From assembly GCA_947625645.1 (NCBI GenBank), contig CANQPE010000009.1, positions 1-42,297 on the forward strand: a DNA stretch of 42,297 nucleotides. Reading direction: 5' to 3'. How positions within the stretch are numbered: position 1 is the stretch's first letter; the number at the start of each line of letters is the position of its first letter. The position numbers were made by a program, and so were the translations under genes. The stretch is from an uncultured Clostridia bacterium (lineage in GTDB: Bacteria > Bacillota > Clostridia > TANB77 > CAG-508). The notes under the pieces are model-generated. The model searched no databases and was not told the origin of the DNA. It saw only the letters and a program-made list of their open reading frames with translations. Shown here piece after piece: positions 25,231 through 33,874 of the stretch.

Positions 25231-25259
25231 TTGCTAAACGTCGAAAAATATAATATAAT
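25231..25259 (+). promoter_or_regulatory. Promoter of the purM-purL operon
   Basis: TTGCTA at 25231-25236, a 17-base spacer and TATAAT at 25254-25259. The leader before purM is only about 35 bases, too short for a purine riboswitch, and no clear PurBox (CCGAAC-type) was recognised. Confidence 0.75.
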
Positions 25260-25298
25260 AGATATGTATTCATTTTTTTGAAAGGAATGTGAAAAAAT

Positions 25299-26336
25299 AT
25301 GGAAAAAAGTTACAGCGAGAGCTATAAAAAAGCAGGAGTAGACGTAACAGCAGGATACAAAGCAGTTGAACTAATGAAAGAGGCAGTAAGAAGTACATAT
25401 AATGCATCAGTCATATCAGACCTAGGTGGGTTTGGTGGACTTTTCGCACCAGATATGAAGGGAATAAAAGAACCAATTTTAGTTTCAGGTACAGATGGAG
25501 TAGGTACCAAATTAAAATTGGCTTTTTTGATGAACAAACATGATACAATAGGACAAGACTGCGTTGCTATGTGTGTCAATGATGTCATTTGTTGTGGAGC
25601 AAAACCATTGTTCTTTTTAGATTATATGGCTCTAGGCAAAAATGTACCAGAAGTGGTAGCAACTATTGTAAAAGGTGTCGCAGAAGGGTGCAAAATGGCA
25701 GGTTGTAGCTTAGTAGGAGGAGAAACAGCGGAAATGCCAGGGTTTTACCAACCAGGCGAATATGATTTAGCGGGGTTTACAGTAGGAATGGTAGATAAAG
25801 AAAAAATCATTGATAGCAATACCATTGAAATAGGAGATAAAGTGATTGGCATTGCTTCATCAGGTGTACACTCTAATGGATTTTCATTGGTTCGCAAAAT
25901 TTTTGACATCAATGAAGAAAATATCAATACCTATTATGATGAATTGGGAATGACTTTAGGGGAAAACTTATTGATTCCTACTAAAATCTATGTAAAGTCT
26001 GTTTTAGCGTTATTAAACCAGGTACAAGTAAAAGGAATATCTCATATTACAGGTGGTGGAGCTTATGAAAACATGCCACGCATGCTAAAAAAAGGTGTTT
26101 CTTTGAATATTTATAAAGGCAAATATCCAACATTACCAATATTTGACTTGATTCAAAAAACAGGAAATATTCCAGAAAGAGATATGTATAATACCTTTAA
26201 TATGGGAATTGGAATGGCAATGATTGTTAAACAAGAAGATGTTGCAAAGTCAATTCAAATTTTGGAAGCCCAAGGAGAGAAAGCATATGAAATTGGGGAA
26301 GTCATAGCAGGAGATAATGAAATTCATATCATTTAA
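25299..26336 (+). CDS. purM: Phosphoribosylformylglycinamidine cyclo-ligase
   Basis: PurM makes AIR from FGAM and ATP, step five of purine synthesis. The 345-residue protein has [19 protein letters not shown] at its start. The ATP-binding core is [17 protein letters not shown], followed by [32 protein letters not shown] and the C-terminal [14 protein letters not shown]. Length and motifs are normal. Its ribosome site is AAAGGAATGTGA. It heads the + strand purine run; purL follows after 84 bases. Confidence 0.97.
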   Translation: MEKSYSESYKKAGVDVTAGYKAVELMKEAVRSTYNASVISDLGGFGGLFAPDMKGIKEPILVSGTDGVGTKLKLAFLMNKHDTIGQDCVAMCVNDVICCGAKPLFFLDYMALGKNVPEVVATIVKGVAEGCKMAGCSLVGGETAEMPGFYQPGEYDLAGFTVGMVDKEKIIDSNTIEIGDKVIGIASSGVHSNGFSLVRKIFDINEENINTYYDELGMTLGENLLIPTKIYVKSVLALLNQVQVKGISHITGGGAYENMPRMLKKGVSLNIYKGKYPTLPIFDLIQKTGNIPERDMYNTFNMGIGMAMIVKQEDVAKSIQILEAQGEKAYEIGEVIAGDNEIHII

Positions 26337-26420
26337 AAGAACCATTTTGTTTGGTCGTGTTAAATGAAATGGGGAACACGGGTATTATAAAAAATAAAAA
26401 AAGAAATAGGAGGGCTGGTT

Positions 26421-29400
26421 ATGGAAGTAAAGAGAATTTATGTAAAAAAGAAAAGAGGATTTGATGTAGAAGCAAAAGGATTATTAGAAGATATACAAGA
26501 AAATTTAGGAATGCCAGCATTAAAGCAGATTACAATTTTAAACAGATATGATGTAGCAGGGATTACGTCAGAAACCTTTGAAAAAGCAAAAAATACGATT
26601 TTTTCAGAACCACAAGTAGATGAAATTTTTATAGAGACATATCCTTTTGAAGAAACAGACTTCGTATTTGGTGTGGAATTTTTACCAGGGCAATTTGACC
26701 AGAGAGCAAACTCATTAGAAGAATGTTTGCAAATTATAGCAGAAGGAAACAGACCAATGGCAAAATCTGCTAAGATATACATACTAAGCGGAACATTAAC
26801 AGACCAAGATGTGGAAAAAATCAAAAAATATATTATCAACCCAGTAGATTCAAGAGAATGTCGTTTAGAGAAACCAGAAACATTAGAACAAAAAATGAAA
26901 GAACCAGAAGATGTAGCAATTCTTGAAGGGTTTAGAACCATGACAGATGAGGATGCAGAAAAGTTCTATAAAAAATATGGATTTGCTATGGACTTAGCGG
27001 ATTTGAAATTTTGCCAAACCTATTTCCGCGACACTGAAAAAAGAGATCCAACCGTAACGGAAATGAAAATGATAGATACATATTGGTCAGACCATTGTAG
27101 ACACACAACTTTCTTAACAAAATTAGAAGTTTTGGATATTGAGTGGGATTTATTGAAACAAGTGTATGAGCAATATCTACAAGGAAGAAATATGGTGTAT
27201 GAAAACCGCAAAGCAAAAGACTTATGTTTCATGGATATAGCAACCATTGCAGTCAAAGAATTAAAAAAAGCAGGGTATTTAACAAATTTAGATGAATCAG
27301 AAGAAGTCAATGCATGTAGTTTTAAAGCAGAGATTTTAGTAGATGGCAAACCAGAAGAATATTTGATTATGTTTAAAAACGAAACCCACAATCATCCAAC
27401 AGAAATTGAACCATTTGGGGGAGCTGCTACTTGCTTAGGGGGTGCTATTCGCGACCCATTATCTGGAAGAGTGTATGTGTACCAAGCCATGAGGGTAACA
27501 GGGTGTGGAGACCCAAGAAAAACGGTACAAGAAACACTTCCAAACAAATTACCACAGCGTAAACTAACCAATGAAGCAGCAAGAGGATATAGTTCATATG
27601 GGAACCAAATTGGATTAGCAACAGGACAAGTTGCAGAAATGTACCATCCAAGATATGTAGCAAAGCGATTAGAAATAGGAGCTTTAGTAGGGGCAGCCCC
27701 AAAAGAAAACGTGGTACGAAAAGCACCAATTCCAGGAGATATAGTGGTTCTACTAGGGGGTAAAACAGGAAGAGACGGATGCGGAGGTGCAACGGGTTCT
27801 TCAAAGGCACATACCAGTGAATCTTTGACAACTTGTGGGGCAGAAGTACAGAAAGGAAATGCACCAGAAGAAAGAAAAATTCAACGATTATTTAGAAATC
27901 CAGAAGCTACCAAAATGATAAAGAGATGTAATGATTTTGGAGCAGGTGGTGTATCTGTTGCCATTGGTGAATTAGCAGATGGGTTGGAAATTAATTTAGA
28001 TAAAGTTCCTAAAAAATATGAAGGGCTAGATGGTACAGAACTTGCTATTTCAGAATCACAAGAAAGAATGGCTGTTGTTGTAGCCAAAGAAAATGTAGAA
28101 GCATTTATTGCATTGGCAGAAACAGAAAATATTGAAGCAACCATAGTGGCTAAAGTGGTAGAAGAACCTCGTGTCAAAATGTATTGGCGAGGTAAAACCA
28201 TTGTGGATTTATCAAGAGAATTCTTAAATACAAATGGAGATGTTAAAAATGCAACGGTTCAAGTAGAAAAGCCAGATGAGACAGCTTCCTATTTTAAAGA
28301 AGAACCAGTTAAAGATGTCAAAGCAAAATGGAAAGAAACGGTAGCAGACTTAAATTGTTGTTCACAAAAAGGGTTGGTAGAGAGGTTTGACAGTACCATT
28401 GGAGCCAACACGGTATTAATGCCATTTGGTGGAAAATATCAATTAACACCAGCACAAGGAATGGTAGCAAGAATTCCTACTTTGAAGGGGTATACCAATA
28501 CAGGAACCATTATGACGTATGGTTATAACCCTTATATAGGTGTATGGAGTCCATTCCATGCAGCCGTGTATGCCATTGTAGAATCTGTATCAAAATATGT
28601 AGCCATAGGCGGAGATTACAAAAAAGCGTATTTAACGCTACAAGAATATTTTGAAAGATTAAAAGAGGATCCAACAAGATGGGGAAAACCATTTGCAGCT
28701 TTACTAGGTGCTTATTATGCACAAAAACAATTGTGCATAGGAGCCATTGGTGGAAAAGACAGTATGTCAGGGTCTTATAACGAATTAGATGTTCCTCCAA
28801 CGTTAGTGTCATTCTGTATTGGAGATGTTGATACCACAAAAGTTGTTTCAAATGAATTTAAAAAAGCAGGAACCAATATCCTATTTTTACATACCAAAAT
28901 GGGAGCAGAAGATATCATTGACTTTGAGGATTTGAAGGAAAATTATGAAATCATACATCACTTAATTGAAAGTGGCAAAGTGTTATCGGTTAGTACTGTA
29001 AAAAATGGAGGGCTAGCAGATGTCATTTCAAAAAGCTGTATGGGAAATAAAATTGGTTGTGCATTAACTACATCACAAGACCTATTTTACCCATATTATG
29101 GTTCTTTTGTGATTGAAGTAGAAGGCGAAATACAAGAACCAAAACTAGAAAAAATAGGAAAAACTATCTCCCAAGAAAAAATAGTGTTGAACCAAGAAAC
29201 CTTATTTACATTAGAAGAATTAATCAAAATCTGGGAAGAACCATTAGAAAAAGTATTTCCAACAAAGGTAAAAGAACCAGAGACACCAGTAGAAAATATA
29301 GTAAGTCATAAAACATGTACTATTACGCGTAAGATGCCAATCACAAAACCACGTGTATTTATTCCTATTTTCCCTGGTACAAACTGTGAATATGATTCTA

Positions 29401-30143
29401 CGAAGGCGTTTGAAGATGCAGGGGCAATTGTTAGTACAAAAGTATTTAAAAATTTAAGACCACAAAATATACAAGAGTCCATTGACGTATTTGCTAAAGA
29501 AATTGAACAAGCACAAATTATTATGCTACCAGGCGGATTTAGTGCAGGAGATGAACCAGATGGTTCTGGAAAATTTATTAGTGCTGTGTTCCGTCACCCA
29601 AAACTAAAAGAATTAATTCATAAGCATTTACATGAAAAAGATGGATTAATGTTGGGAATTTGTAATGGATTCCAAGCACTTGTAAAATTAGGATTGGTGC
29701 CTTATGGGGAAATCAAAGACATGGATGAGACAATGCCAACATTAACATTTAATACCATTGCGAGACATATGTCACGTATGGTAAATACCAAAGTGGTATC
29801 TAAATTATCACCATGGTTTAGCAGTGTAGAACTAGGAGAGGAATTTACTATACCGATTTCTCATGGAGAGGGCAGGTTTATTATTTCAGACGAGCTAAAG
29901 CAACAATTAGTGGAAAATGGACAAATTGCAACACAATATGTCGATTTTGAGGGAAATGCAAGTAACAATATTCTGTACAATCCAAACGGTTCTATAGCAG
30001 CAATAGAAGGAATTACAAGCCCTGATGGAAGGGTATTAGGAAAAATGGGACACTCAGAGAGAAGCTATCGTGAAATTATGAAAAATATGCCTGGAAGACA
30101 AGACCAAAAATTATTCGAATCAGGCGTCAACTATTATAGGTAG
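26421..30143 (+). CDS. purL: Phosphoribosylformylglycinamidine synthase, single-chain large PurL
   Basis: This 1240-residue enzyme makes FGAM from FGAR, ATP and glutamine. It is the long fused form, carrying N-terminal domain, two AIRS-type halves and a C-terminal glutaminase, unlike the separate PurS-PurQ-PurL of Bacillus. Motifs include TYWSDHCRHTTF and ETHNHPTEIEPFGGAATCLGG. GGKDSMSGSYNEL lies in the second half. The glutaminase opens with IPIFPGTNCEYDS and has the nucleophile Cys1081 in GICNGFQALVKLG and HGEGRF. The AGGAGGG site precedes the ATG. The final codons are AACTATTATAGG, and the TAG stop is the first three bases of a REP-like element, so the C-terminus was cut by, or fitted to, that insertion. 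Confidence 0.97.
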   Translation: MEVKRIYVKKKRGFDVEAKGLLEDIQENLGMPALKQITILNRYDVAGITSETFEKAKNTIFSEPQVDEIFIETYPFEETDFVFGVEFLPGQFDQRANSLEECLQIIAEGNRPMAKSAKIYILSGTLTDQDVEKIKKYIINPVDSRECRLEKPETLEQKMKEPEDVAILEGFRTMTDEDAEKFYKKYGFAMDLADLKFCQTYFRDTEKRDPTVTEMKMIDTYWSDHCRHTTFLTKLEVLDIEWDLLKQVYEQYLQGRNMVYENRKAKDLCFMDIATIAVKELKKAGYLTNLDESEEVNACSFKAEILVDGKPEEYLIMFKNETHNHPTEIEPFGGAATCLGGAIRDPLSGRVYVYQAMRVTGCGDPRKTVQETLPNKLPQRKLTNEAARGYSSYGNQIGLATGQVAEMYHPRYVAKRLEIGALVGAAPKENVVRKAPIPGDIVVLLGGKTGRDGCGGATGSSKAHTSESLTTCGAEVQKGNAPEERKIQRLFRNPEATKMIKRCNDFGAGGVSVAIGELADGLEINLDKVPKKYEGLDGTELAISESQERMAVVVAKENVEAFIALAETENIEATIVAKVVEEPRVKMYWRGKTIVDLSREFLNTNGDVKNATVQVEKPDETASYFKEEPVKDVKAKWKETVADLNCCSQKGLVERFDSTIGANTVLMPFGGKYQLTPAQGMVARIPTLKGYTNTGTIMTYGYNPYIGVWSPFHAAVYAIVESVSKYVAIGGDYKKAYLTLQEYFERLKEDPTRWGKPFAALLGAYYAQKQLCIGAIGGKDSMSGSYNELDVPPTLVSFCIGDVDTTKVVSNEFKKAGTNILFLHTKMGAEDIIDFEDLKENYEIIHHLIESGKVLSVSTVKNGGLADVISKSCMGNKIGCALTTSQDLFYPYYGSFVIEVEGEIQEPKLEKIGKTISQEKIVLNQETLFTLEELIKIWEEPLEKVFPTKVKEPETPVENIVSHKTCTITRKMPITKPRVFIPIFPGTNCEYDSTKAFEDAGAIVSTKVFKNLRPQNIQESIDVFAKEIEQAQIIMLPGGFSAGDEPDGSGKFISAVFRHPKLKELIHKHLHEKDGLMLGICNGFQALVKLGLVPYGEIKDMDETMPTLTFNTIARHMSRMVNTKVVSKLSPWFSSVELGEEFTIPISHGEGRFIISDELKQQLVENGQIATQYVDFEGNASNNILYNPNGSIAAIEGITSPDGRVLGKMGHSERSYREIMKNMPGRQDQKLFESGVNYYR

Positions 30144-30206
30144 GGACAATTAGGGACGGTTCTTTTTTGTCCCAAACGGACAAAAAAGAACCGTCCCGGA
30201 ATGTCC
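30141..30206. repeat. REP-like palindromic element, copy 1 (purL-purB junction)
   Basis: The core arms are GGGACGGTTCTTTTTTGTCC (30153-30172) and its exact inverse (30178-30197), with loop CAAAC. A partial outer repeat, GGGACAATTA on the left and AATGTCC on the right, extends it. Copy 3 has the same arms. The left end supplies the purL TAG stop. The T6 run within the stem allows a terminator-like role. Confidence 0.9.
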
Positions 30207-30223
30207 AAGAAAGGAAAATAGAA

Positions 30224-31657
30224 ATGGAAAATAATATCTATGTGACACCGCTTTCTGGAAGATATGCGAGTCAAGAGATGAACGCTTTATGGTCAAATGA
30301 CAGTAAATATACAACATGGAGAAAATTATGGATTGCATTGGCAGAAACGGAAAAGGAATTAGGAATTGATATTACGGACGAGCAAATTCAAGAAATGAAG
30401 GACCATGTAAATGATATTGATTATGAAATTGTAGCAAAGAGAGAAAAAGAGTGTAGACACGATGTTATGGCACATGTTTATGAATTTGGTCTAAAATGCC
30501 CTACGGCAAAACCAGTGATTCATTTAGGGGCAACGTCTTGTTTTGTAACTGATAATACTGATGTTATTTTAATGACAAAAGCATTAGGGTTAATCAAACA
30601 AAAATTACTTGTTGTTATCAAAAACTTAAGGGATTTTGCACTAAAATATAAAGCGGTTACATGTTTAGGGTATACGCATTTTCAACCAGCTCAGTTAACA
30701 ACGGTTGGAAAAAGGGCAACACTTTGGCTACAAGATTTACTGGAAGATTTAGAGGAATTGGAATTTGTAGAAAGTCATATGAAGTTATTAGGTTGTAAAG
30801 GAACCACTGGAACGCAAGAAAGTTTTATGAAGTTATTGAAAGATGAAGAAAAAGTTAAACAAGTGGATGGTAAAATTGCAGAAAAAATGGGCTTTGAAAA
30901 AGTATATGGGGTATCAGGTCAAACGTATACAAGAAAGCTAGATACAAGAGTGTTACAAGTTCTTTCCCAGATTGCACAGAGTTGTTCAAAATTTGCCAAT
31001 GATATGCGTCTTTTGCAACATGAAAAAGAGTTAGAAGAACCTTTTGAAAAAGGACAAATTGGATCATCTGCAATGGCATATAAACGTAATCCCATGAGAA
31101 GTGAAAGAATCAATTCTTTAGCAAGACATGTTATGGCACTTAGTATGGATCCAACTATAACGGCAGGAACACAATGGCTTGAAAGAACGTTAGATGACTC
31201 AGCTAACAAGCGAATTTGTGTACCAGAGAGCTTTTTAGCTGTTGATGCCATTTTGATTTTATATGCGAATATTTCAAAGGGGATTGTCGTATATGAGAAT
31301 GTGATTAAAACCAATATGATGCAAGAGCTACCATTTATGGCAACAGAAGAAATTTTGATGAATGCCGTACTAAAAGGAGGAGACAGACAAGAATTACATG
31401 AAAAAATTAGGGTATATTCTATGGAAGCTGGAAGGCAAGTGAAAGAATTAGGAAAACCGAATGATTTGGTGGAAAGAATTGCCAATGATCCTATATTTGG
31501 ATTGACAAAAGAAGAAATTATGCAAGCGTTAAACCCAGACCATTTATGTGGTAGAGCACCTCATCAAGTGGATGATTTTATGGCAGAATATGTGAACCCT
31601 GTACTGGAAAGGTATCAAGATTTGAGTATGGATATAACGACAGAGGTGAATGTATAG
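30224..31657 (+). CDS. purB: Adenylosuccinate lyase
   Basis: PurB acts twice in purine synthesis: SAICAR to AICAR, and adenylosuccinate to AMP. The 477-residue protein is of the longer lineage and begins MENNIYVTPLSGRYASQEM. It has the superfamily signature GSSAMAYKRNPMRSERI, the active-site LGATSCFVTDNTD, and GYTHFQPAQLTTVGKRA with the catalytic His. The ATG at 30224 is chosen because AGAAAGGA lies at 30208-30215. A longer frame from 30167 would translate the REP-like element. It lies 80 bases after purL, separated by the repeat. Confidence 0.95.
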   Translation: MENNIYVTPLSGRYASQEMNALWSNDSKYTTWRKLWIALAETEKELGIDITDEQIQEMKDHVNDIDYEIVAKREKECRHDVMAHVYEFGLKCPTAKPVIHLGATSCFVTDNTDVILMTKALGLIKQKLLVVIKNLRDFALKYKAVTCLGYTHFQPAQLTTVGKRATLWLQDLLEDLEELEFVESHMKLLGCKGTTGTQESFMKLLKDEEKVKQVDGKIAEKMGFEKVYGVSGQTYTRKLDTRVLQVLSQIAQSCSKFANDMRLLQHEKELEEPFEKGQIGSSAMAYKRNPMRSERINSLARHVMALSMDPTITAGTQWLERTLDDSANKRICVPESFLAVDAILILYANISKGIVVYENVIKTNMMQELPFMATEEILMNAVLKGGDRQELHEKIRVYSMEAGRQVKELGKPNDLVERIANDPIFGLTKEEIMQALNPDHLCGRAPHQVDDFMAEYVNPVLERYQDLSMDITTEVNV

Positions 31658-31694
31658 GTGGATGCATGCCTAAGAAAAAGGAGTGATAGTAAAA

Positions 31695-32996
31695 ATGAAA
31701 AAATGCTTATTATTAGGAAATGGTGGACGTGAGGCTGTGCTTGCAGAGCAAATTAGTAAAGGATATACACTTTATGCCATTATGCCATATCCAAATCCAT
31801 CGATTGTGGAATATGTGCAGCAATCTCATGGAACTTATCTGCTAGGAGATCCATTTGATAAAGAGCTTGTTAAGAAATTTGTGCAGGAACAAGGAATTGA
31901 AGCTTGTGTGGTAAGCCAAGATAACTTATTACAAGAAGGACTGATTGATTTAGCAAAAGAACTTGGATTGCAGACGTTTGGTCCAACAGCAAAGGGCGCT
32001 AAAATTGAGTGGAGTAAAACCTATGCCTTAGAAATTGTAGAAAAAATAGCACCTGAAATGGTGATTCAAAACAGAGCTATAGCAAGTCAAGAAGAATTAG
32101 AACAAGCAATTGCACAGTATAAAGATGATAGCTTTGTAGTAAAACCAGAAGGGTTAACGGGAGGAAAAGGTGTAAAAGTAGGAGGAATCCATTTCCATGG
32201 AAAAGAAGAGGGGTACCAATATGCAAAACAATGCTTACAAGAAGCTGGAAGAGTCATTATACAAGACAAAGTAGAAGGAAGAGAATTTACCGTTATGGCT
32301 TTCACAGACGGAGAGCATATTGTTGTTACGCCAACAACATTTGATTACCCTTATCGCTTTGAGCAAGATAAAGGACCAGGTACAGGAGGAATGGGGTGTC
32401 TAAGCTTTGAAAATGGAAGATTGCCATTTTTAGAGCAAAGTGATATTGACAAATGTGCTGCTGTGATTCTGGATACCATTCATGAATTAAACCGTGAAAG
32501 TCTTGAGTTTAGTGGCGTTATCTATGGTGGATTTTTTAAATGTAAAGATGGGATTAAATTTATTGAGTTTAATGCAAGGTTTGGAGATCCAGAAGCAATT
32601 AATGTGTTGAATGCATTGGAAACACCTTTTACAGAAATTTTAGAACAAATTCATACAAAGACATTGTCTCCAGAAACTTGCAAATTCAAGAAAAATTACA
32701 CATTTACTGTATATGTGGTTAGCCCTAATTATGCCATCAAATCAAGTAAAGAGCCTTGTGAGTTTACACTAAATACCAAAGCCATTTTAGAGAAAGGTGC
32801 TAAAATTTATTTTGCAAGTACAAAACAAATAGAGGGAGACCAATATGTTTCAGTAGGAAATTCAAGACTATTTGCCATCCACGCAAGTGGGAAAACATTA
32901 GAAGAAGCAAGACAAACGGTGTACCAAGCAATGGAAAATACGATGGATGAGAAGTTGAGCTATCGTAAGGATATTGGAGAAATGTATGAACATTAA
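31695..32996 (+). CDS. purD: Phosphoribosylamine-glycine ligase, divergent
   Basis: PurD makes GAR from PRA, glycine and ATP, an ATP-grasp enzyme. The 433-residue protein has the B-loop KPEGLTGGKGVKVGG and the ATP-grasp residues KGPGTGGMGCLSF, EFNARFGDPEA and VEGREFTVMAFTDG. The N-terminal motif reads GNGGREAVL, where most PurD have GSGGREHA. The segment usually reading GPEAPLVAG is here SQDNLLQEG. The core catalytic parts are intact, so the call is safe, but the lineage is unusual. The ATG at 31695 follows AAGGAG with an 11-base gap; a GTG at 31683 overlaps that site. Confidence 0.9.
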   Translation: MKKCLLLGNGGREAVLAEQISKGYTLYAIMPYPNPSIVEYVQQSHGTYLLGDPFDKELVKKFVQEQGIEACVVSQDNLLQEGLIDLAKELGLQTFGPTAKGAKIEWSKTYALEIVEKIAPEMVIQNRAIASQEELEQAIAQYKDDSFVVKPEGLTGGKGVKVGGIHFHGKEEGYQYAKQCLQEAGRVIIQDKVEGREFTVMAFTDGEHIVVTPTTFDYPYRFEQDKGPGTGGMGCLSFENGRLPFLEQSDIDKCAAVILDTIHELNRESLEFSGVIYGGFFKCKDGIKFIEFNARFGDPEAINVLNALETPFTEILEQIHTKTLSPETCKFKKNYTFTVYVVSPNYAIKSSKEPCEFTLNTKAILEKGAKIYFASTKQIEGDQYVSVGNSRLFAIHASGKTLEEARQTVYQAMENTMDEKLSYRKDIGEMYEH

Positions 32997-33013
32997 GAAG
33001 GTAAAAAAATAAA

Positions 33014-33136
33014 GTTGGAAAAGAATTCAATTTTGGCAAGGAAAATTTTATTTGGGAGGCAAAGGCGCGTACTCTTTGTACGTAACTGCGTCCAAAATAA
33101 AATTTGACATAGCCAAAATTGCAATTATTTTTCAAC
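33014..33136. repeat. 123-bp imperfect palindrome between purD and purN
   Basis: GTTGGAAAAGAATT at the left matches GTTGAAAAATAATT on the other strand. The match continues through CAATTTTGGC and AAATTTTATTT to a central CGTAC-TCTTT-GTACG. Most positions of the two 59-base arms can pair. It lies between convergent genes and includes the purN stop. It may be a MITE-like palindrome or a bidirectional terminator. Confidence 0.8.
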
Positions 33137-33707
33137 TAAGTATGCCGTGAATGAAATCATCAATCACCTGCACCAATTGAATTTTCTCAGCAGCCTGTAC
33201 TTTGCTAGCTAACGTTTCAGCGGTGTCGTTAGGGGCAACGGCAACATGGGTTTGACGAATGATAGAGCCTTTATCATATTCAGAATTTACAAAATGAACG
33301 GTGGCACCACTTTCAAGTTCATGATGGTCAATAACAGCCTGATGAACATGCAAGCCATGCATACCTTTCCCACCATATTTTGGGAGTAAAGAAGGATGGG
33401 TATTGATTAATGTATATTGTGCAATCAACTTAGGACCAATCATTTTTAAATACCCAGCTAGCACAATTAAATCAATAGGATATTGAGATAAAACTTCAGA
33501 TAATTCAGCATCTTGCGCTTCAAACGTATGAGACTGAAGAATATAGGTAGCAATGCCATGCGCTTTTGCTCGTTCTAAAGCATATGCATTCGGATTATCA
33601 GAAACCACAAGTTGAATATCAGCTAAAAGCGTGCCATCTTCAATATGATCTATAATGGCCTGCAATGTGGAACCATTACCAGAAGCGAAAACAACTAAAT
33701 GATACAT
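33132..33707 (-). CDS. purN: Phosphoribosylglycinamide formyltransferase
   Basis: PurN uses 10-formyl-THF to make FGAR from GAR. The 191-residue protein starts MYHLVVFASGNGSTLQAIID and has the formyltransferase core VLAGYLKMIGPKLIAQY, then NTHPSLLPKYGGKGMHG and the catalytic region HHELESGATVHFVNSEYDKG. The start at 33707 has an AGGGAGG site upstream. A longer frame would reach into the REP-like copy 2. It is transcribed against its neighbours purD and purF, with its own -35/-10 (33742-33770). Confidence 0.95.
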   Translation of the reverse strand: MYHLVVFASGNGSTLQAIIDHIEDGTLLADIQLVVSDNPNAYALERAKAHGIATYILQSHTFEAQDAELSEVLSQYPIDLIVLAGYLKMIGPKLIAQYTLINTHPSLLPKYGGKGMHGLHVHQAVIDHHELESGATVHFVNSEYDKGSIIRQTHVAVAPNDTAETLASKVQAAEKIQLVQVIDDFIHGILS

Positions 33708-33741
33708 AAAATAAACCTCCCTATAAACATACATTAGGAAA

Positions 33742-33770
33742 ACTATATCACAAAAAAGGGAGCATGTCAA
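33742..33770 (-). promoter_or_regulatory. Promoter of purN
   Basis: On the minus strand, TTGACA (33765-33770), a 17-base spacer and TATAGT (33742-33747) with extended TG. The -35 is directly next to REP-like copy 2. Confidence 0.85.
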
Positions 33771-33824
33771 GGGACAAATAGGGACGTATCTTTTTTGTCC
33801 CAAAGGGACAATTTGGGACACATC
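33771..33824. repeat. REP-like element, copy 2, degenerate (purN-purF)
   Basis: GGGACAAATAGGGACGTATC, then TTTTTTGTCCC and AAAGGGACAATTTGGGACA. It has the same modules as copies 1 and 3 but two arms diverge, and the perfect stem is lost. It lies directly upstream of the purN -35 and in the purF upstream region. Confidence 0.65.
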
Positions 33825-33874
33825 TTACCCCAGGTTGATTCCTTCAAATATATAAGTAAAAGGGAAGAGGAAAA

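Noticed and set aside
25204..25298. Purine riboswitch or PurBox ahead of purM
   Set aside because: The predicted transcript leader is about 35 bases, too short for an aptamer, and no CCGAAC-type box pair was recognised.
30141..30206. CRISPR repeat or insertion-sequence end
   Set aside because: The palindromes are not spaced by unique spacers of constant length, there are no cas genes and no transposase beside them. They fit REP-like elements better.
30167..30223. Extended N-terminus of PurB from an upstream TTG
   Set aside because: It would translate the REP-like palindrome, and the family-typical start and AGAAAGGA site point to 30224.
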